A model generated the notes under the pieces. The model saw only the letters and a list, made by a program, of their open reading frames with translations. It was not told the DNA's origin and did not search any database. The translations under genes and the position numbers were made by a program. A stretch of DNA of 37,989 bases from Ferrimicrobium sp. (lineage in GTDB: Bacteria > Actinomycetota > Acidimicrobiia > Acidimicrobiales > Acidimicrobiaceae), in contig DAHXNM010000141.1 in NCBI GenBank assembly GCA_027365375.1, forward strand, positions 1-37,989, in the 5' to 3' direction. Position 1 is the first letter of the stretch. Each line of letters starts with the position of its first letter. Below, piece after piece: positions 26,468 to 36,964 of this stretch.

Positions 26468-29422
26468 TCATTCGCTGATATCTGGCGAAAATCCTTGCCG
26501 TAGCAGATTCTCTGAGATCACCTGTTGGTCGGCGAACTGGATCAGATACGATGGTCCACCAGCCTTGAAACCTACGCCGGAGTTGCCAAAACCGCCAAAG
26601 GGATGCCTTCCGGGCACGGCACCGGTGATGCCACGATTGACATAGAAGTTCCCCGCCCGTGCCGCATTCGCCACCCGGGCGATTGCCTGAGCGGATCGCG
26701 AGAATACCCCTTGAGTCAGTGCATAGATAGTGTCGTTTGCCCGCCAGATGGCGTCGTCGAGATCGTCTGCACGCTCCACCGTTAGGACTGGACCAAAGAT
26801 CTCCTCGCGATAGAGAGGCGATTGGCGATCGGGGTTTACGAAGACAGTTGGAGGAACGAAGTAACCATCGCTCTCTGGCGCTATCCCTTGCTGTAACAGC
26901 TCTGAACTCTTCTTACCCTCTTCGATCATGCGCGTGATCTTGGCGAAGGCAGCATCATCCACAACGGGACCCACCTGGATGGCTGGGTCACGAGGATCAC
27001 CGACGATCAGCGTGTTGGTGGCGAGTGCGAGACGATCGACGAAGGCATCGAAGATCTGGCGATGGACAATCACCCGCGAACACGCTGAACACTTCTGACC
27101 GGCAAACCCAAATGCAGAGTAGATCACGCCGGGTACAGCTTGGTCGAGGTCGGCATCTGCATCGACCACTATCGCGTTTTTCCCTCCCATCTCTGCAACG
27201 ACTCGTTTCAAGGATGTTTGACCAGGTACGACGTGGCTGGCGGCCTCGATGATATCAAGTCCAACCGCTCGGGAGCCGGTGAAGGCGATGGTCGAGATCT
27301 GTGGGTGGCGAACGAGTTTTGCACCTACGGTCTCCCCTCGACCTGGAACGAGGCAGAGAGTGCCTGCTGGTAGTCCAGCATGCTCAAACGCACGTGCGAT
27401 GTAGCTCGCAGTGATAGGCGTCTGCTCGGCCGGCTTCAGGATCACAGAGTTGCCCATTACCAGGGCTGCCGCCGTCATCCCCATCGGGATCGCTAGAGGG
27501 AAGTTCCATGGTGGAATCACTAGGGTGACCCCCCGGCTGCGATAACGCAGCTGATTGGTCTCGCCCGCGGGAGAGTCGAGTCGTTCGGTGTCGAGTCGCT
27601 CCGCCCAGATTGCGTAGTACTCGAGAAAGTCAATCGCTTCGCCGATATCATTGTCGGCTTCAAGCCAGGGCTTGCCAGCCTCCATGATCTCGATGGCGTT
27701 GATCTCGCTTCGACGGCTGCGCAGATAGGCGGCTGCCTTGCGGAGAATAGTGGCGCGCTCTGGAAGCGATGCGCTTGACCACCCGGGTTGCGCAGCAAGT
27801 GCCGCCGAGGCTGCTGCCTCCACCTGCTCTTCGCTGGCCTCTTCGATCTGGGCAAGAATTTGGGTCGGGTTCGCTGGATTCAACGAAGTCGACCAGACGC
27901 CACTCTCAGCGAGAGGGAGACCGATTGAAAGTCGGATTTTGTTGCTGGTGTTTAACGTCGCGGCGACGTTGTCTATAGCCTCCTGCTGGAGCCGCATCTC
28001 GTGCTGGTGATGGAATTCAGTCGTCGGCTCGTGCGTATATCCAGTGGGATATCCGGTTGGAGGTCTTGATTCGCGTGTGAGTTTAGGAGGCGCGACCAGG
28101 CGTGCGATTGACTGCTTGCTTCCAAAGCGCGCCCTGACGAAGGAGGAGTTCGACGTATTTTCGAGCAGACGGCGCACAAGATAGCTCATGCCCGGTAGTA
28201 GTTCACCTACTGGGGTATAGATCCTTACCGACTGGCCCTGGGCGAGCAGTGCTGAGGACATCGGTTCTGCCATCCCAAAGAGCATCTGAATCTCATAGTC
28301 ATCTGGAGTGAGTCCAAGGCTCCGGGCGTAGGCGATGGCGAAGGAGAGGGAGCGGAGATTGTGGGAGCCAAAGGCTGGATGCACCTTCCGGTGATTATCG
28401 AGAAGTAGCTTGATAGATTCCTCGTAACTGATATCGCTCTCGGCCTTATCTGTGAAGACTGGAGGGGTGTGCGACTCCGAGGAGGCCTGGGCGAACTCAG
28501 TATCCCAGTATGCGCCCTTGACAAGGCGTATCCATAGACGTGGATTGCCAGACTCTTGGCCCTCTAGACGAGTTAGCAGCGACTTGAGCTCGGCAACATG
28601 TCGACGGAGATACGCCTGCATCACTAGCCCAAGTTGGAGGTCGGCGAAGTTTGGGTCACCCACTAACCGGTTGAAGATCTCAAGCGTCAACTCATAGGTG
28701 TCATAGTGCTCCATGTCGAGGAAGATCAAGCTGCCGGCATCTTGTGCTGACTTTAGGAGTGGGGTGATGCGTTCGATGACCTCGTCTATGGCGCCTCGAC
28801 GTTGCAACGGTCCGTAGTGAGGAGTGAGCGCGCTCGGCTTGACGCTGATGCTGATCTTGGGTCCAGTGAGCTTGGCGTTGATCGCGATAAATGGAGCAGA
28901 GGTGGAGAGCCGGTCGTGGATGTCGGTAAGGCGGTTGATGTACCTGTCGCTCTCTGGGTAGGTGATGATCTTCTCACCCAGCAGGTCAACCGTGGTCAGA
29001 TAGCCCTGGTGGGCCATCTGACCTACTTTGCGAGCAATCTCATCGAGCTCAGTACCGAGGATAAATTGGTTAGCCATCTCGATGATGTTGTTTCGAGTCA
29101 GCGATGTCAATACCGAGCGGCCGATACCAAGTTTGGAGGCGAGTGACTGGCTTGCAGCCATCCATTTTGGAGCTCTGGGATCGAGGTATTCGAGCACGTG
29201 CGCAGTAGTCTGTTCCGGCCCATCTAGGGAAGGAAATACATCTACAAGTCGAAACAGGTCAGCGCGGAAGACAGGATCCTTCAGCGCTTGCTTCATAACC
29301 AATGAGGCGAATCCTTTGAGCTGGTAGACACCACTAGGGCCGTCGTAGGTGCTAATTGCAGCCGCGATCTCTTGGATCGCTGGCTCTAGTGATCCGCTGT
29401 GTACTGACTCCAAACTCATCAC
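26468..29422 (-). CDS. putA: bifunctional proline dehydrogenase / L-glutamate gamma-semialdehyde dehydrogenase
   Basis: N-terminal PRODH-like region (RLVKGAYWD) and C-terminal ALDH (PPWNFPLAI, FTGSRAVG, AGQKCSACSR). No N-terminal DNA-binding extension. Confidence 0.92.
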   Translation of the reverse strand: MMSLESVHSGSLEPAIQEIAAAISTYDGPSGVYQLKGFASLVMKQALKDPVFRADLFRLVDVFPSLDGPEQTTAHVLEYLDPRAPKWMAASQSLASKLGIGRSVLTSLTRNNIIEMANQFILGTELDEIARKVGQMAHQGYLTTVDLLGEKIITYPESDRYINRLTDIHDRLSTSAPFIAINAKLTGPKISISVKPSALTPHYGPLQRRGAIDEVIERITPLLKSAQDAGSLIFLDMEHYDTYELTLEIFNRLVGDPNFADLQLGLVMQAYLRRHVAELKSLLTRLEGQESGNPRLWIRLVKGAYWDTEFAQASSESHTPPVFTDKAESDISYEESIKLLLDNHRKVHPAFGSHNLRSLSFAIAYARSLGLTPDDYEIQMLFGMAEPMSSALLAQGQSVRIYTPVGELLPGMSYLVRRLLENTSNSSFVRARFGSKQSIARLVAPPKLTRESRPPTGYPTGYTHEPTTEFHHQHEMRLQQEAIDNVAATLNTSNKIRLSIGLPLAESGVWSTSLNPANPTQILAQIEEASEEQVEAAASAALAAQPGWSSASLPERATILRKAAAYLRSRRSEINAIEIMEAGKPWLEADNDIGEAIDFLEYYAIWAERLDTERLDSPAGETNQLRYRSRGVTLVIPPWNFPLAIPMGMTAAALVMGNSVILKPAEQTPITASYIARAFEHAGLPAGTLCLVPGRGETVGAKLVRHPQISTIAFTGSRAVGLDIIEAASHVVPGQTSLKRVVAEMGGKNAIVVDADADLDQAVPGVIYSAFGFAGQKCSACSRVIVHRQIFDAFVDRLALATNTLIVGDPRDPAIQVGPVVDDAAFAKITRMIEEGKKSSELLQQGIAPESDGYFVPPTVFVNPDRQSPLYREEIFGPVLTVERADDLDDAIWRANDTIYALTQGVFSRSAQAIARVANAARAGNFYVNRGITGAVPGRHPFGGFGNSGVGFKAGGPSYLIQFADQQVISENLLRQGFSPDISE

Positions 29423-29515
29423 CTCATACTACCCTTAAAGCGTTATCTCGGTTCGAGAATCGGTGGTAGTCGTAGTGTCTTGGGTCAAGGTGTCCTAGAG
29501 GTGAGGTGGCAGGTC

Positions 29516-30379
29516 ATGGAGACGCTTGAGGTGAAGATGCGAGATGGTGTTCGGCTTGTATTGGATCGGTTTGATCCAGTCGGTCCTAGTCTCACAGCTT
29601 CGGTGATCTTGCTGCATGGGCTCTCGTCGAATGCACAACTGTGGTGGCCTGTGGCTCGTTTGCTCTCAGAACATGGAGTTTGCAGCTACACCGTCGATCA
29701 GAGGGGCCATGGTCGTTCGGGTGGGGCGGGTTCCCCGATGGGGATCGCCGAGAGCGCGGATGATCTTCTAACCGTGGTGAAGGATATCTCGCCCAGCGAA
29801 CCACTAGCGGTCGTGGGGCAGTCATGGGGTGCCTCGGTGGCGCTGCATTACGGAGCGGTCGCCGCCGATCAGCCAGAGGTCAGGCCCTATGTGGTTGGTC
29901 TAGTTGATGGCGGATTTCAAGCTATGGGGCGTGCTTTTTCATCTAGGGAGGATGCGCTCAGACAGTTGCGTCCTGCCGAGATTGATGGGCGACCGATCGA
30001 GGAGCTGGACGCTTTTTTTCGACGGCGGTACGAGGATTGGGATCCAGAGGTCTTACTCGCTGCCCGAGCTGGTTTTCACATCGACTCTGCTGGGCTAGCC
30101 TATCGGCGATTGGCAGTCAGAGACCATATGGTCATTTTGGGCGATCTAATAGATTACGAGCCACACATCGATGCAGGGCGTCTTCGCTCCAAGCTGCTCT
30201 TGATCCCTGCGCTTGCAGGGAGTCCAGAGGCGGATGAGGCAAAGACGGTGGCTGCAGGAAGACTGCTCGCAGAGGCTCCTAACCAAGGCTGGCTTCGCCC
30301 GATGATCGGCGATCACGATCTTCATGCCCAGTATCCCGAGCGTATCGCCGAGATCATTTTCGAGTCGCTTTCGGCCTAG
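29516..30379 (+). CDS. alpha/beta hydrolase
   Basis: LHGLSSNAQLWWPVA, DQRGHGRSGG, VGQSWGASVA. ATG at 29516; the track ORF begins at 29480. Confidence 0.85.
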   Translation: METLEVKMRDGVRLVLDRFDPVGPSLTASVILLHGLSSNAQLWWPVARLLSEHGVCSYTVDQRGHGRSGGAGSPMGIAESADDLLTVVKDISPSEPLAVVGQSWGASVALHYGAVAADQPEVRPYVVGLVDGGFQAMGRAFSSREDALRQLRPAEIDGRPIEELDAFFRRRYEDWDPEVLLAARAGFHIDSAGLAYRRLAVRDHMVILGDLIDYEPHIDAGRLRSKLLLIPALAGSPEADEAKTVAAGRLLAEAPNQGWLRPMIGDHDLHAQYPERIAEIIFESLSA

Positions 30380-30734
30380 AGGCGGCGTTGTTCGCCAAGT
30401 GAGGTCTGTTGTTCGGGGCTGGGGCCCGCATCCTCCGAGCGGCGGGTGATCCAGATGGCGTGTGGGTGAGAGTGTTGGCTTGTGATTGGTCATCGGTATC
30501 GGCCCAGATCGAACCAGAGTCTATGTTTTGTCTTTAACGCCAAGAGACACCGTGAACGCAACCGACATTTTGTGTTTAGAGCTCTGGCCAACCTCTCCTG
30601 CTGGCTGCGTCGGCCTTTGCCGTCTCCGGTATCTGCGTGTGATGCACTAACTCGGGTGATCGGCTGGGCGCTATCGGCGCGAGTGAGTGATGATCGGTAG
30701 ACGCTATCGGCTCTTGCGCTCAGGTGATCGCTGG

Positions 30735-31784
30735 CTATCCGAGTATTGACAATGAGAAAAAGTCGCCTTGCTGGTCGGTAAACGGCTCGGTGTAGACCAC
30801 ACCTGGTTTTAATGAGTTGACCGCTCGCGAGCAGTCGGCGACGAAGGGGTCACTGCCGGCGATGAACACGGCGGTGTCGGCCAGTGAAGGAGTGATGGCT
30901 TCAAGGATCCCCGGTATGCGGCCATGGTGATGTGGCTCGGTGGTGCAGGTTAGGTCATGATCATGACGTGTGTAGCTGACCTGGAGCTCAAAGTTTGAGT
31001 AGCGTCGTTTGAGGTATTCGAGTTGTCCTAACGGATAGACATCTGCTGGCGTGCGTGCTGAGAACACGAGAGTGACCGGATGTGCAAAGCCCCGTCGAAG
31101 TGCAGCCTCGGTGAGCGACATGATCGGGGCGAGGCCGGACCCGCCGGCGATCAGTAGAACGGGCGTGGCGATTGCGGGGTCACCGATGAAGGAGCCGTAA
31201 GGCCCATTTACCATGAGGGTCTCGCCGATTGATACGCGGTCGGTGAGCCAGCTGCTGGTCTGGCCGAAGGGTTCACGAGTGATGTAGAAGGTCAATTCGC
31301 CGTCGGGGCGCGGAGCATTCGCCATCGAGTAGTTGCGCAGAGGATGCTCCGGTGGCGCTCCAAGTTGCATATGTTGACCGGGCCAGAATCGGAGCGACTC
31401 GCCAACGGGGCGAAGGCGTAACTCGATGATGGAGGGGGTGCGCTCTATACGTTCTACTACGACATAGGGGACCTGTTCGCGAGGTGGGAATAGCGTCGGC
31501 TTTGCGTCCTCAGTTCCCCATTCGATCTCGAGGCACTCCGATAGCGGTTTGGCCATGCACATCGCTCCATAACCTTGCTCGCGATCCTCTTTTGAGAGAG
31601 CCATGTCTAAGACGAACCCTTGGTCGAAGGAGCCAGAGCGGACCTTAACCTTGCACTCGCCACAGGTTCCGGCCCGACAGTTGTTCGGCAGTGCCCAACC
31701 CTCGGCCTCGAGGGCGGCCAAGACGGTCATGCCATCGGGGCAGGGAATCTCATTGCCTGACGGATAGAGCCTTATTACTGACAC
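30735..31784 (-). CDS. 2Fe-2S ferredoxin-NAD(P)H flavoreductase (oxygenase reductase component type)
   Basis: N-terminal CRAGTCGECKVKV plus downstream Cys; FAD motif RNYSMAN; GGSGLAPIMSL nucleotide-binding region. Confidence 0.88.
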   Translation of the reverse strand: MSVIRLYPSGNEIPCPDGMTVLAALEAEGWALPNNCRAGTCGECKVKVRSGSFDQGFVLDMALSKEDREQGYGAMCMAKPLSECLEIEWGTEDAKPTLFPPREQVPYVVVERIERTPSIIELRLRPVGESLRFWPGQHMQLGAPPEHPLRNYSMANAPRPDGELTFYITREPFGQTSSWLTDRVSIGETLMVNGPYGSFIGDPAIATPVLLIAGGSGLAPIMSLTEAALRRGFAHPVTLVFSARTPADVYPLGQLEYLKRRYSNFELQVSYTRHDHDLTCTTEPHHHGRIPGILEAITPSLADTAVFIAGSDPFVADCSRAVNSLKPGVVYTEPFTDQQGDFFSLSILG

Positions 31785-31921
31785 CGGGCCTCCTTAAAAC
31801 ACTCAACACACGTTTAGGTCTCTCGCTCCTCGATCACAGCGTCGCAGTTCGTGTCCTTCGACACCATTGGCGACTGCACTGTGATCTATGAGACGAGAGC
31901 CTGTGCTACTATTGTAACCAG

Positions 31922-31937
31922 CCGACCGAATGGTCGG
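31922..31937. promoter_or_regulatory. candidate TetR-type operator in the divergent promoter region
   Basis: Palindrome ccgacc-gaat-ggtcgg, 23 bp before the GTG start at 31961; a TetR gene lies in the same cluster. Confidence 0.55.
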
Positions 31938-31960
31938 TAGATGTGTGAAAGGGGAGTGCA

Positions 31961-32986
31961 GTGACACAGGCGCACGACGGACTCGGCGGATCGATGGAGT
32001 TTCCCCCGCCGATTGAGCAGCCAAACATCTTTCCGTTGTCGTGGGAGTCTCAGACGACGAAGCTCGAAGAGATTTGGGCCTCGGCACAGAAGGAGTACTG
32101 GGATCCAGCACGGCTTCCGTGGGACGGTCTGCGACCCGAGCAGATGTCCCCAGCAGAGCGCGAGGCGGTTGCATACTGGTTCTCGCTTCTTTCTGTGTTC
32201 GACGCATCGGCTCCACCGGTGTTCGCGACAGCCTTAGTGCATGCGTATGAGATTCATGAGGAGGATCCGGTTCGACGCGCGTTCTTCTCGATCACCCGTG
32301 ATGAGCAGAATCACGAGATAGTCTGTGGTAAGGCGATCTCACTCCTGACGCCAGGAGCCCCACTCGACTACGAACCACAGTCTGACCTGGGGCGCAGGGC
32401 AAAGCGCAACGTTGAGTGGCTCTATCACAATGGGGCTCGTTATTGGAACGGTTATAAGAAGGCGGTTCCTCGCTACTCGATGGCTGTGCTTTTTAGCTCC
32501 TTCCTGATGGGAGAGGTCGCCTCGGCTACCTTGTTCCAATACATGTTCAACCACACAACGATTCCCGTCTTCAAGGAGGCTTTCCGAGCGATAGGCCGCG
32601 ACGAGGGTCGACACATGGCGATCTGCCTTTCCCTGATGGAGCGCGACTACCCAAAGATCTCTGACGAGGATCGTTCGGTCGTGACCAAACAGATTCGGGC
32701 TGGCTATGTCTTCCTCTCCGGCATCCTTTTTGAGCCCCCATCCGATTTCTGGGACCTACCCGAAGATTTTATTTCGACACAGCGTGAGATAGAAGAGGTA
32801 GCCCGTGCAGCAGGGCTGGGTGTCGCCACCTACGATGAGAAGTTAGAGAATTGGCGCCAAGCGATGCTAAACGTCAAGGGAGTGCTGGAACGATATGACA
32901 TTCCGTTCCCGGCTATCCCTGAGGTTGGAATCTCTGGAGAGGAAGTCACGGACGTAAATTGGGACGAGATAATTCCAGTCTTTTAG
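31961..32986 (+). CDS. R2/ferritin-like diiron carboxylate protein
   Basis: DEQNHE and DEGRHM (ExxH pairs), FLMGEV and SVFDAS supply candidate diiron ligands with R2-like spacing. Confidence 0.75.
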   Translation: MTQAHDGLGGSMEFPPPIEQPNIFPLSWESQTTKLEEIWASAQKEYWDPARLPWDGLRPEQMSPAEREAVAYWFSLLSVFDASAPPVFATALVHAYEIHEEDPVRRAFFSITRDEQNHEIVCGKAISLLTPGAPLDYEPQSDLGRRAKRNVEWLYHNGARYWNGYKKAVPRYSMAVLFSSFLMGEVASATLFQYMFNHTTIPVFKEAFRAIGRDEGRHMAICLSLMERDYPKISDEDRSVVTKQIRAGYVFLSGILFEPPSDFWDLPEDFISTQREIEEVARAAGLGVATYDEKLENWRQAMLNVKGVLERYDIPFPAIPEVGISGEEVTDVNWDEIIPVF

Positions 32987-33834
32987 GCCGAGATCTAGAC
33001 ATACGCATTGGGGTAGTTGGTGGGGGAACCATGGGTTCGTCTATCGCCTCCCAGGTGCTGATGTCTGGATTGTGGGTCACCGTTATCGAGGCCAAGTCAG
33101 ATGCAGCACGACGTGCGCAAGATCGTATCGTCGCCACCATCGACCGGGCCCGCCAGAACGGCTTCACCGATATCTCCAGCGAGGTCATAGAGGAGCGGCT
33201 CTCTGTCGTGACCGACTACGAGCAACTCGTCGGGTCATCTATCGTGATCGAGAGTGTGCCAGAGATCGTTGAGCTAAAGCGCGAGGTCATCACCCGAATC
33301 CGACGGGCGATAGGTCCTGATACGCCGGTCGGATCCAATACCTCCTCGATCGCTATCGGCAGCCTTCAAGAGGGGCTGCCTGGGGCTGAGAGTATCGGCG
33401 GACTTCACTTCTTTAACCCGGTACCAGCATCGGCGTTGATCGAGATAGTGGTAGGGCCGTTGACAGGTTTGCCCGTCGTTGATCTTTTTGGGGAGCTTGC
33501 CAGGTTGCTCGGCAAGGAGGCGATCGTCGTCAACGATGCTCCTGGATTCGCCACCTCAAGGCTGGGAGTTGCACTCGGGCTCGAGGCTATTCGGATGCTC
33601 GAAGACCAGGTGGCGAGTGCTGCTGATATCGATCAAGCGATGGTGCTCGGCTACAGGCACCCAATTGGTCCGTTGCGCCTTACCGACCTGGTTGGTCTCG
33701 ACGTCAGGCTGGCGATTGCCCGATATCTCGAACAGATGCTTGGAGAGCGATTCACGCCGCCGAAACTTCTGATCTCGATGGTCGAGGCTGGTCGCCTTGG
33801 GAAGAAGTCTGGAGAGGGCTTCTTTGTCTGGTGA
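32959..33834 (+). CDS. 3-hydroxyacyl-CoA dehydrogenase (PaaH/Hbd-like)
   Basis: GVVGGGTMGSSIA, SNTSSIAIG, GLHFFNPVP, NDAPGFATSRLG. Confidence 0.9.
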   Translation: MGRDNSSLLGRDLDIRIGVVGGGTMGSSIASQVLMSGLWVTVIEAKSDAARRAQDRIVATIDRARQNGFTDISSEVIEERLSVVTDYEQLVGSSIVIESVPEIVELKREVITRIRRAIGPDTPVGSNTSSIAIGSLQEGLPGAESIGGLHFFNPVPASALIEIVVGPLTGLPVVDLFGELARLLGKEAIVVNDAPGFATSRLGVALGLEAIRMLEDQVASAADIDQAMVLGYRHPIGPLRLTDLVGLDVRLAIARYLEQMLGERFTPPKLLISMVEAGRLGKKSGEGFFVW

Positions 33835-34621
33835 TGCTAGTCACGAGGAGGCCGCGACCTCTGTTTCATCGTCTCAGGCCGCGCAGAGCCAGCCTCTGGT
33901 GATTGTTACCGAGAGCGAGGGGGCGCTTAATCTCGGCCTGAACCGGCCAGACAAACGCAATGCGCTCTCGCTCGCGCTGGTGGACCAGCTTCGTCATGCT
34001 ATTGAGACCCGTCGGAATCGACCTGCAGTCTTGTTGTTGACCTCGACGACACCAGGAATGTTTATTGCTGGTGCAGACATCGGCGAGCTTAATGATCGTG
34101 GTGAAGAGGAGGCCTTCCAAGCGATCAACGTAGAGCTCTTCAATGCTATTGCGCGCTGGCGATGGCCAACCATAGCCGTCATCGATGGACCAGCGTTTGG
34201 AGGTGGGTTGGAGTGCGCGCTCGCGTGCGATCTGCGTGTCGCCTCCCCCACGGCTCGATTTGCTCAGCCGGAGCTTGGACTCGGTATCCTGGCGGGAGCA
34301 GGAGGGAATTGGCGTCTACCTGAGCTCGTAGGCCAGGGGATCGCGCGAAGGATGTTATACCTTGGTGAGGTTCTGGATGCCTCAACTGGGTACTCGGTCG
34401 GTCTCGTTGATCAGCTCTCTGAGGAACCTCTTGCTGCCGCGATTGCCTGGGCGAACGTCATTGGTTCGAAACCCTGGCGGGCGCTAGAGATAACGAAGTT
34501 AGCGTTGGCGACTGGGGGGCACGACTCTACCCGCGTAGTGGATATTTTGGGACAGGCGATTCTCTTTGAATCCGAGGAGAAGCGAGTCCGGATGCAGAGG
34601 TTTTTGAAGCCGAGTCATTAA
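33797..34621 (+). CDS. enoyl-CoA hydratase/isomerase family protein
   Basis: NRPDKRNALS, AGADIGEL, IDGPAFGGGLECALACDLR. The start is a TTG (33797 or 33824). Confidence 0.88.
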   Translation: MGRSLERASLSGDASHEEAATSVSSSQAAQSQPLVIVTESEGALNLGLNRPDKRNALSLALVDQLRHAIETRRNRPAVLLLTSTTPGMFIAGADIGELNDRGEEEAFQAINVELFNAIARWRWPTIAVIDGPAFGGGLECALACDLRVASPTARFAQPELGLGILAGAGGNWRLPELVGQGIARRMLYLGEVLDASTGYSVGLVDQLSEEPLAAAIAWANVIGSKPWRALEITKLALATGGHDSTRVVDILGQAILFESEEKRVRMQRFLKPSH

Positions 34622-34634
34622 TAGATGATGAAAG

Positions 34635-35129
34635 GTGGGTATTATGCGCGAGTTTGCGTTGTCTGAGCGCTATCCGATCCTCTACAAGGGTTATGGCGAG
34701 ATCTCTGTTGGAGACAGGCAGGCTACTCGGGGCCGAACTATCACCGAGGGCGATATCACAAGCTGGTGCGCGCTTACAGGAGACTGGTTCTACCTGCATA
34801 CTGATGCAGAGGCCGCCAAGGCGTCGGTATTTCAGCAGGTTGTTGCCCCTGGTATCATGGTTTTTGCGATGGCAACTGGCCTTGCAGTTCCCGCAGACTC
34901 GACTGCCATCATCGCCAACTATGGCTCTGACTCGATTCGCTATCCACACCCAACGTTTGTCGGTGATACGATTCACCTCGAGGCGGAGGTAGTCGCGAAA
35001 GACGATAAGGGGGATGATCGTGGGGTGGTGTCGCTGCGTTGGCAGGTGATCAACCAGAACGGAGTCCTCGTCTGCACCAGTGTGCTGAAGGTGCTCGTCG
35101 CTCGAGAGGTCCCCGCTTATGGCGTTTGA
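34635..35129 (+). CDS. MaoC-family hot-dog dehydratase
   Basis: GRTITEGDITSWCALTGDW and VAPGIMVFAMATG; likely ATG at 34644. Confidence 0.85.
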   Translation: MGIMREFALSERYPILYKGYGEISVGDRQATRGRTITEGDITSWCALTGDWFYLHTDAEAAKASVFQQVVAPGIMVFAMATGLAVPADSTAIIANYGSDSIRYPHPTFVGDTIHLEAEVVAKDDKGDDRGVVSLRWQVINQNGVLVCTSVLKVLVAREVPAYGV

Positions 35130-35925
35130 GCGTAGCCTGCCGCTGGAGCTAGCCACCGATGAGCCGGTAGCCTTTGGGGTCGGCGTTGACCTCGCCGAGC
35201 TGTGGCTCAACCGGCCAGCTAGGTTGAATGCCAGCTCAGATGAGATGGTGCGGTCGATCGACTTAGCGTTAGATGCAATCGCTGAACGCTCCCCACGTGT
35301 TCTAGTCGTTGGCGGAGCGGGGCGAGCCTTCTGTGCCGGACGTGACCTCGCCGATGCTCACCCAGAGGATGAGGATGCCGAGGAGATACTCGCCAACGTC
35401 TATAACCCACTGATACTGCGGCTAGCAGGCCTGGACGTGATTACCATAGCCGCGGTGCATGGTGCTGTCCTCGGCACTGGGCTGGGGTTGGCGCTGGCAT
35501 GTGATTTCGTCATCGCCTCGAGCTCCAGCCGGTGGGGATCACCGTTTGCGCGAATTGGCGCGGTCCTAGACTCCGGCGGTCACTACTTTTTCGGGCGGCT
35601 GGGGCACCAGCGGATTATGGAGCTGATCCTGCTCGGCGAGCTATTCGATGGGAGCGATGCATTCAGGTATGGGCTCGCCTCTCGGGTCGTGGACGATGAG
35701 CATTTTGAGGAGGAGGTCGAGCGATATGTCCAACGTGTTGCGCACGGACCAACCCAAGCCTTTCTAGCCTCTAAGCGGATCTTGAACCGGGAACGGATTC
35801 CCAAACTCGCCGAGGTGCTTGCGATGGAGGCCGAGGCCCAAGGTGGCTGTGCGAGGACTCTGGACTACGCGACAGGCATTCGTTCCTTCGTTGGACACCA
35901 AGAACCTCATTTCGAAGGATGCTAG
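35119..35925 (+). CDS. enoyl-CoA hydratase/isomerase family protein
   Basis: LNRPARLNAS, GRAFCAGRDL, VHGAVLGTGLGLALACDFVIAS. Confidence 0.88.
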   Translation: MAFERSLPLELATDEPVAFGVGVDLAELWLNRPARLNASSDEMVRSIDLALDAIAERSPRVLVVGGAGRAFCAGRDLADAHPEDEDAEEILANVYNPLILRLAGLDVITIAAVHGAVLGTGLGLALACDFVIASSSSRWGSPFARIGAVLDSGGHYFFGRLGHQRIMELILLGELFDGSDAFRYGLASRVVDDEHFEEEVERYVQRVAHGPTQAFLASKRILNRERIPKLAEVLAMEAEAQGGCARTLDYATGIRSFVGHQEPHFEGC

Positions 35926-35928
35926 CCG

Positions 35929-36540
35929 GTGGTCGATTCAGCGGCTGATGAGCGCCGTCAGGAGATCGCAAGTTTGGCGGTGAGTCGGTTTGCGCTGCGC
36001 GGCTTTGACGGTACGTCGATGAGTGATCTCGCCCGCCATGTCGGGCTCTCAAAGGCGGGTATCTATCACTACTTTCCTAGCAAGGAGGCGATCCTTTTCG
36101 AGGCACTCCTCGGGCATTCGGAGAGGCTCCTGGCTACGGTGCTCGATGCCGTTGATCGGGGCGGAGATCCATCTGAGAGACTCGGGAGAGTTGTAGAGGT
36201 GATACTGTACCTCTATCAAGACGCTGACGCCTATCATCAAGCTCAGGTCAACGACCTAGCTCGACTGCCCGAGTCCGAGCAGGAGGTTATCCGCAACAAC
36301 GAACGACAGGTGGTCCGGGTGATGGAGGAGCTGCTTGGCCAGCTTGGGGCAGGGTTGGAGATATCGACGATCAAGGCTCTCACCATGTCGACGTTTGGCA
36401 TTCTCAACTGGCATGCTCGCTGGTTCCGTGAAGGACCTGGCAGGATCGAGCTGGTGGAGTACGCGAAGCTGGTGACTGAGTTTGTTCTTGCTGGGATGAC
36501 TGGAGTAGTAGCGATGAGGGCGATGGAGGTTGGACCATGA
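35929..36540 (+). CDS. TetR-family regulator of the CoA-catabolic cluster
   Basis: ASLAVSRFALRGFDGTSMSDLARHVGLSKAGIYHYFPSKE HTH; embedded in the cluster. Confidence 0.9.
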   Translation: MVDSAADERRQEIASLAVSRFALRGFDGTSMSDLARHVGLSKAGIYHYFPSKEAILFEALLGHSERLLATVLDAVDRGGDPSERLGRVVEVILYLYQDADAYHQAQVNDLARLPESEQEVIRNNERQVVRVMEELLGQLGAGLEISTIKALTMSTFGILNWHARWFREGPGRIELVEYAKLVTEFVLAGMTGVVAMRAMEVGP

Positions 36541-36962
36541 CCGAACAGGAGCTCGCGGAGGCGTGTGCTCGGGCGATGTACGCACGTGATCTGGCGTCTC
36601 AGTCGCTAGGGATTGAGCTCGTTAGGGTTGGTCCAGGCAGCGCCAGCCTGACGATGGAGGTCACCGACACCATGGTGAATGGGCACAGGATATGTCATGG
36701 TGGCTACATTTTCTTGCTTGCTGATACCGCCTTCGCGTTCGCTTGCAACACCTACAACTTGGTGACTGTGGCTCAGAGTGCAGCGGTGGAGTTTATCGCC
36801 CCGGTCTACCGTTCAGATAGGCTCGTTGCGATTGCCAATGAGGTTACTCGGTATGGGAGGAATGGTCTCTACGACATTACGATCGAACGTGAGGGCGAGA
36901 CCATTGCTATCTTCCATGGTCGATCGCGATCGTTGGGACAACCGGTTCTAGAGGAGGAGTGA
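36537..36962 (+). CDS. paaI: PaaI-type hot-dog acyl-CoA thioesterase
   Basis: CHGGYIFLLADTAFAFACNTYN is close to the PaaI signature; start overlaps the tetR stop (ATGA). Confidence 0.85.
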   Translation: MTEQELAEACARAMYARDLASQSLGIELVRVGPGSASLTMEVTDTMVNGHRICHGGYIFLLADTAFAFACNTYNLVTVAQSAAVEFIAPVYRSDRLVAIANEVTRYGRNGLYDITIEREGETIAIFHGRSRSLGQPVLEEE

Positions 36963-36964
36963 AG

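Noticed and set aside
30735-31784. Calling the flavoreductase PaaE
   Set aside because: PaaE has the FNR module first and the 2Fe-2S domain at the C-terminus; here the ferredoxin domain is N-terminal, as in other oxygenase reductases.
34527-35210. 227-aa minus-strand ORF
   Set aside because: Antisense to the MaoC-family and neighbouring genes; no recognisable domain.
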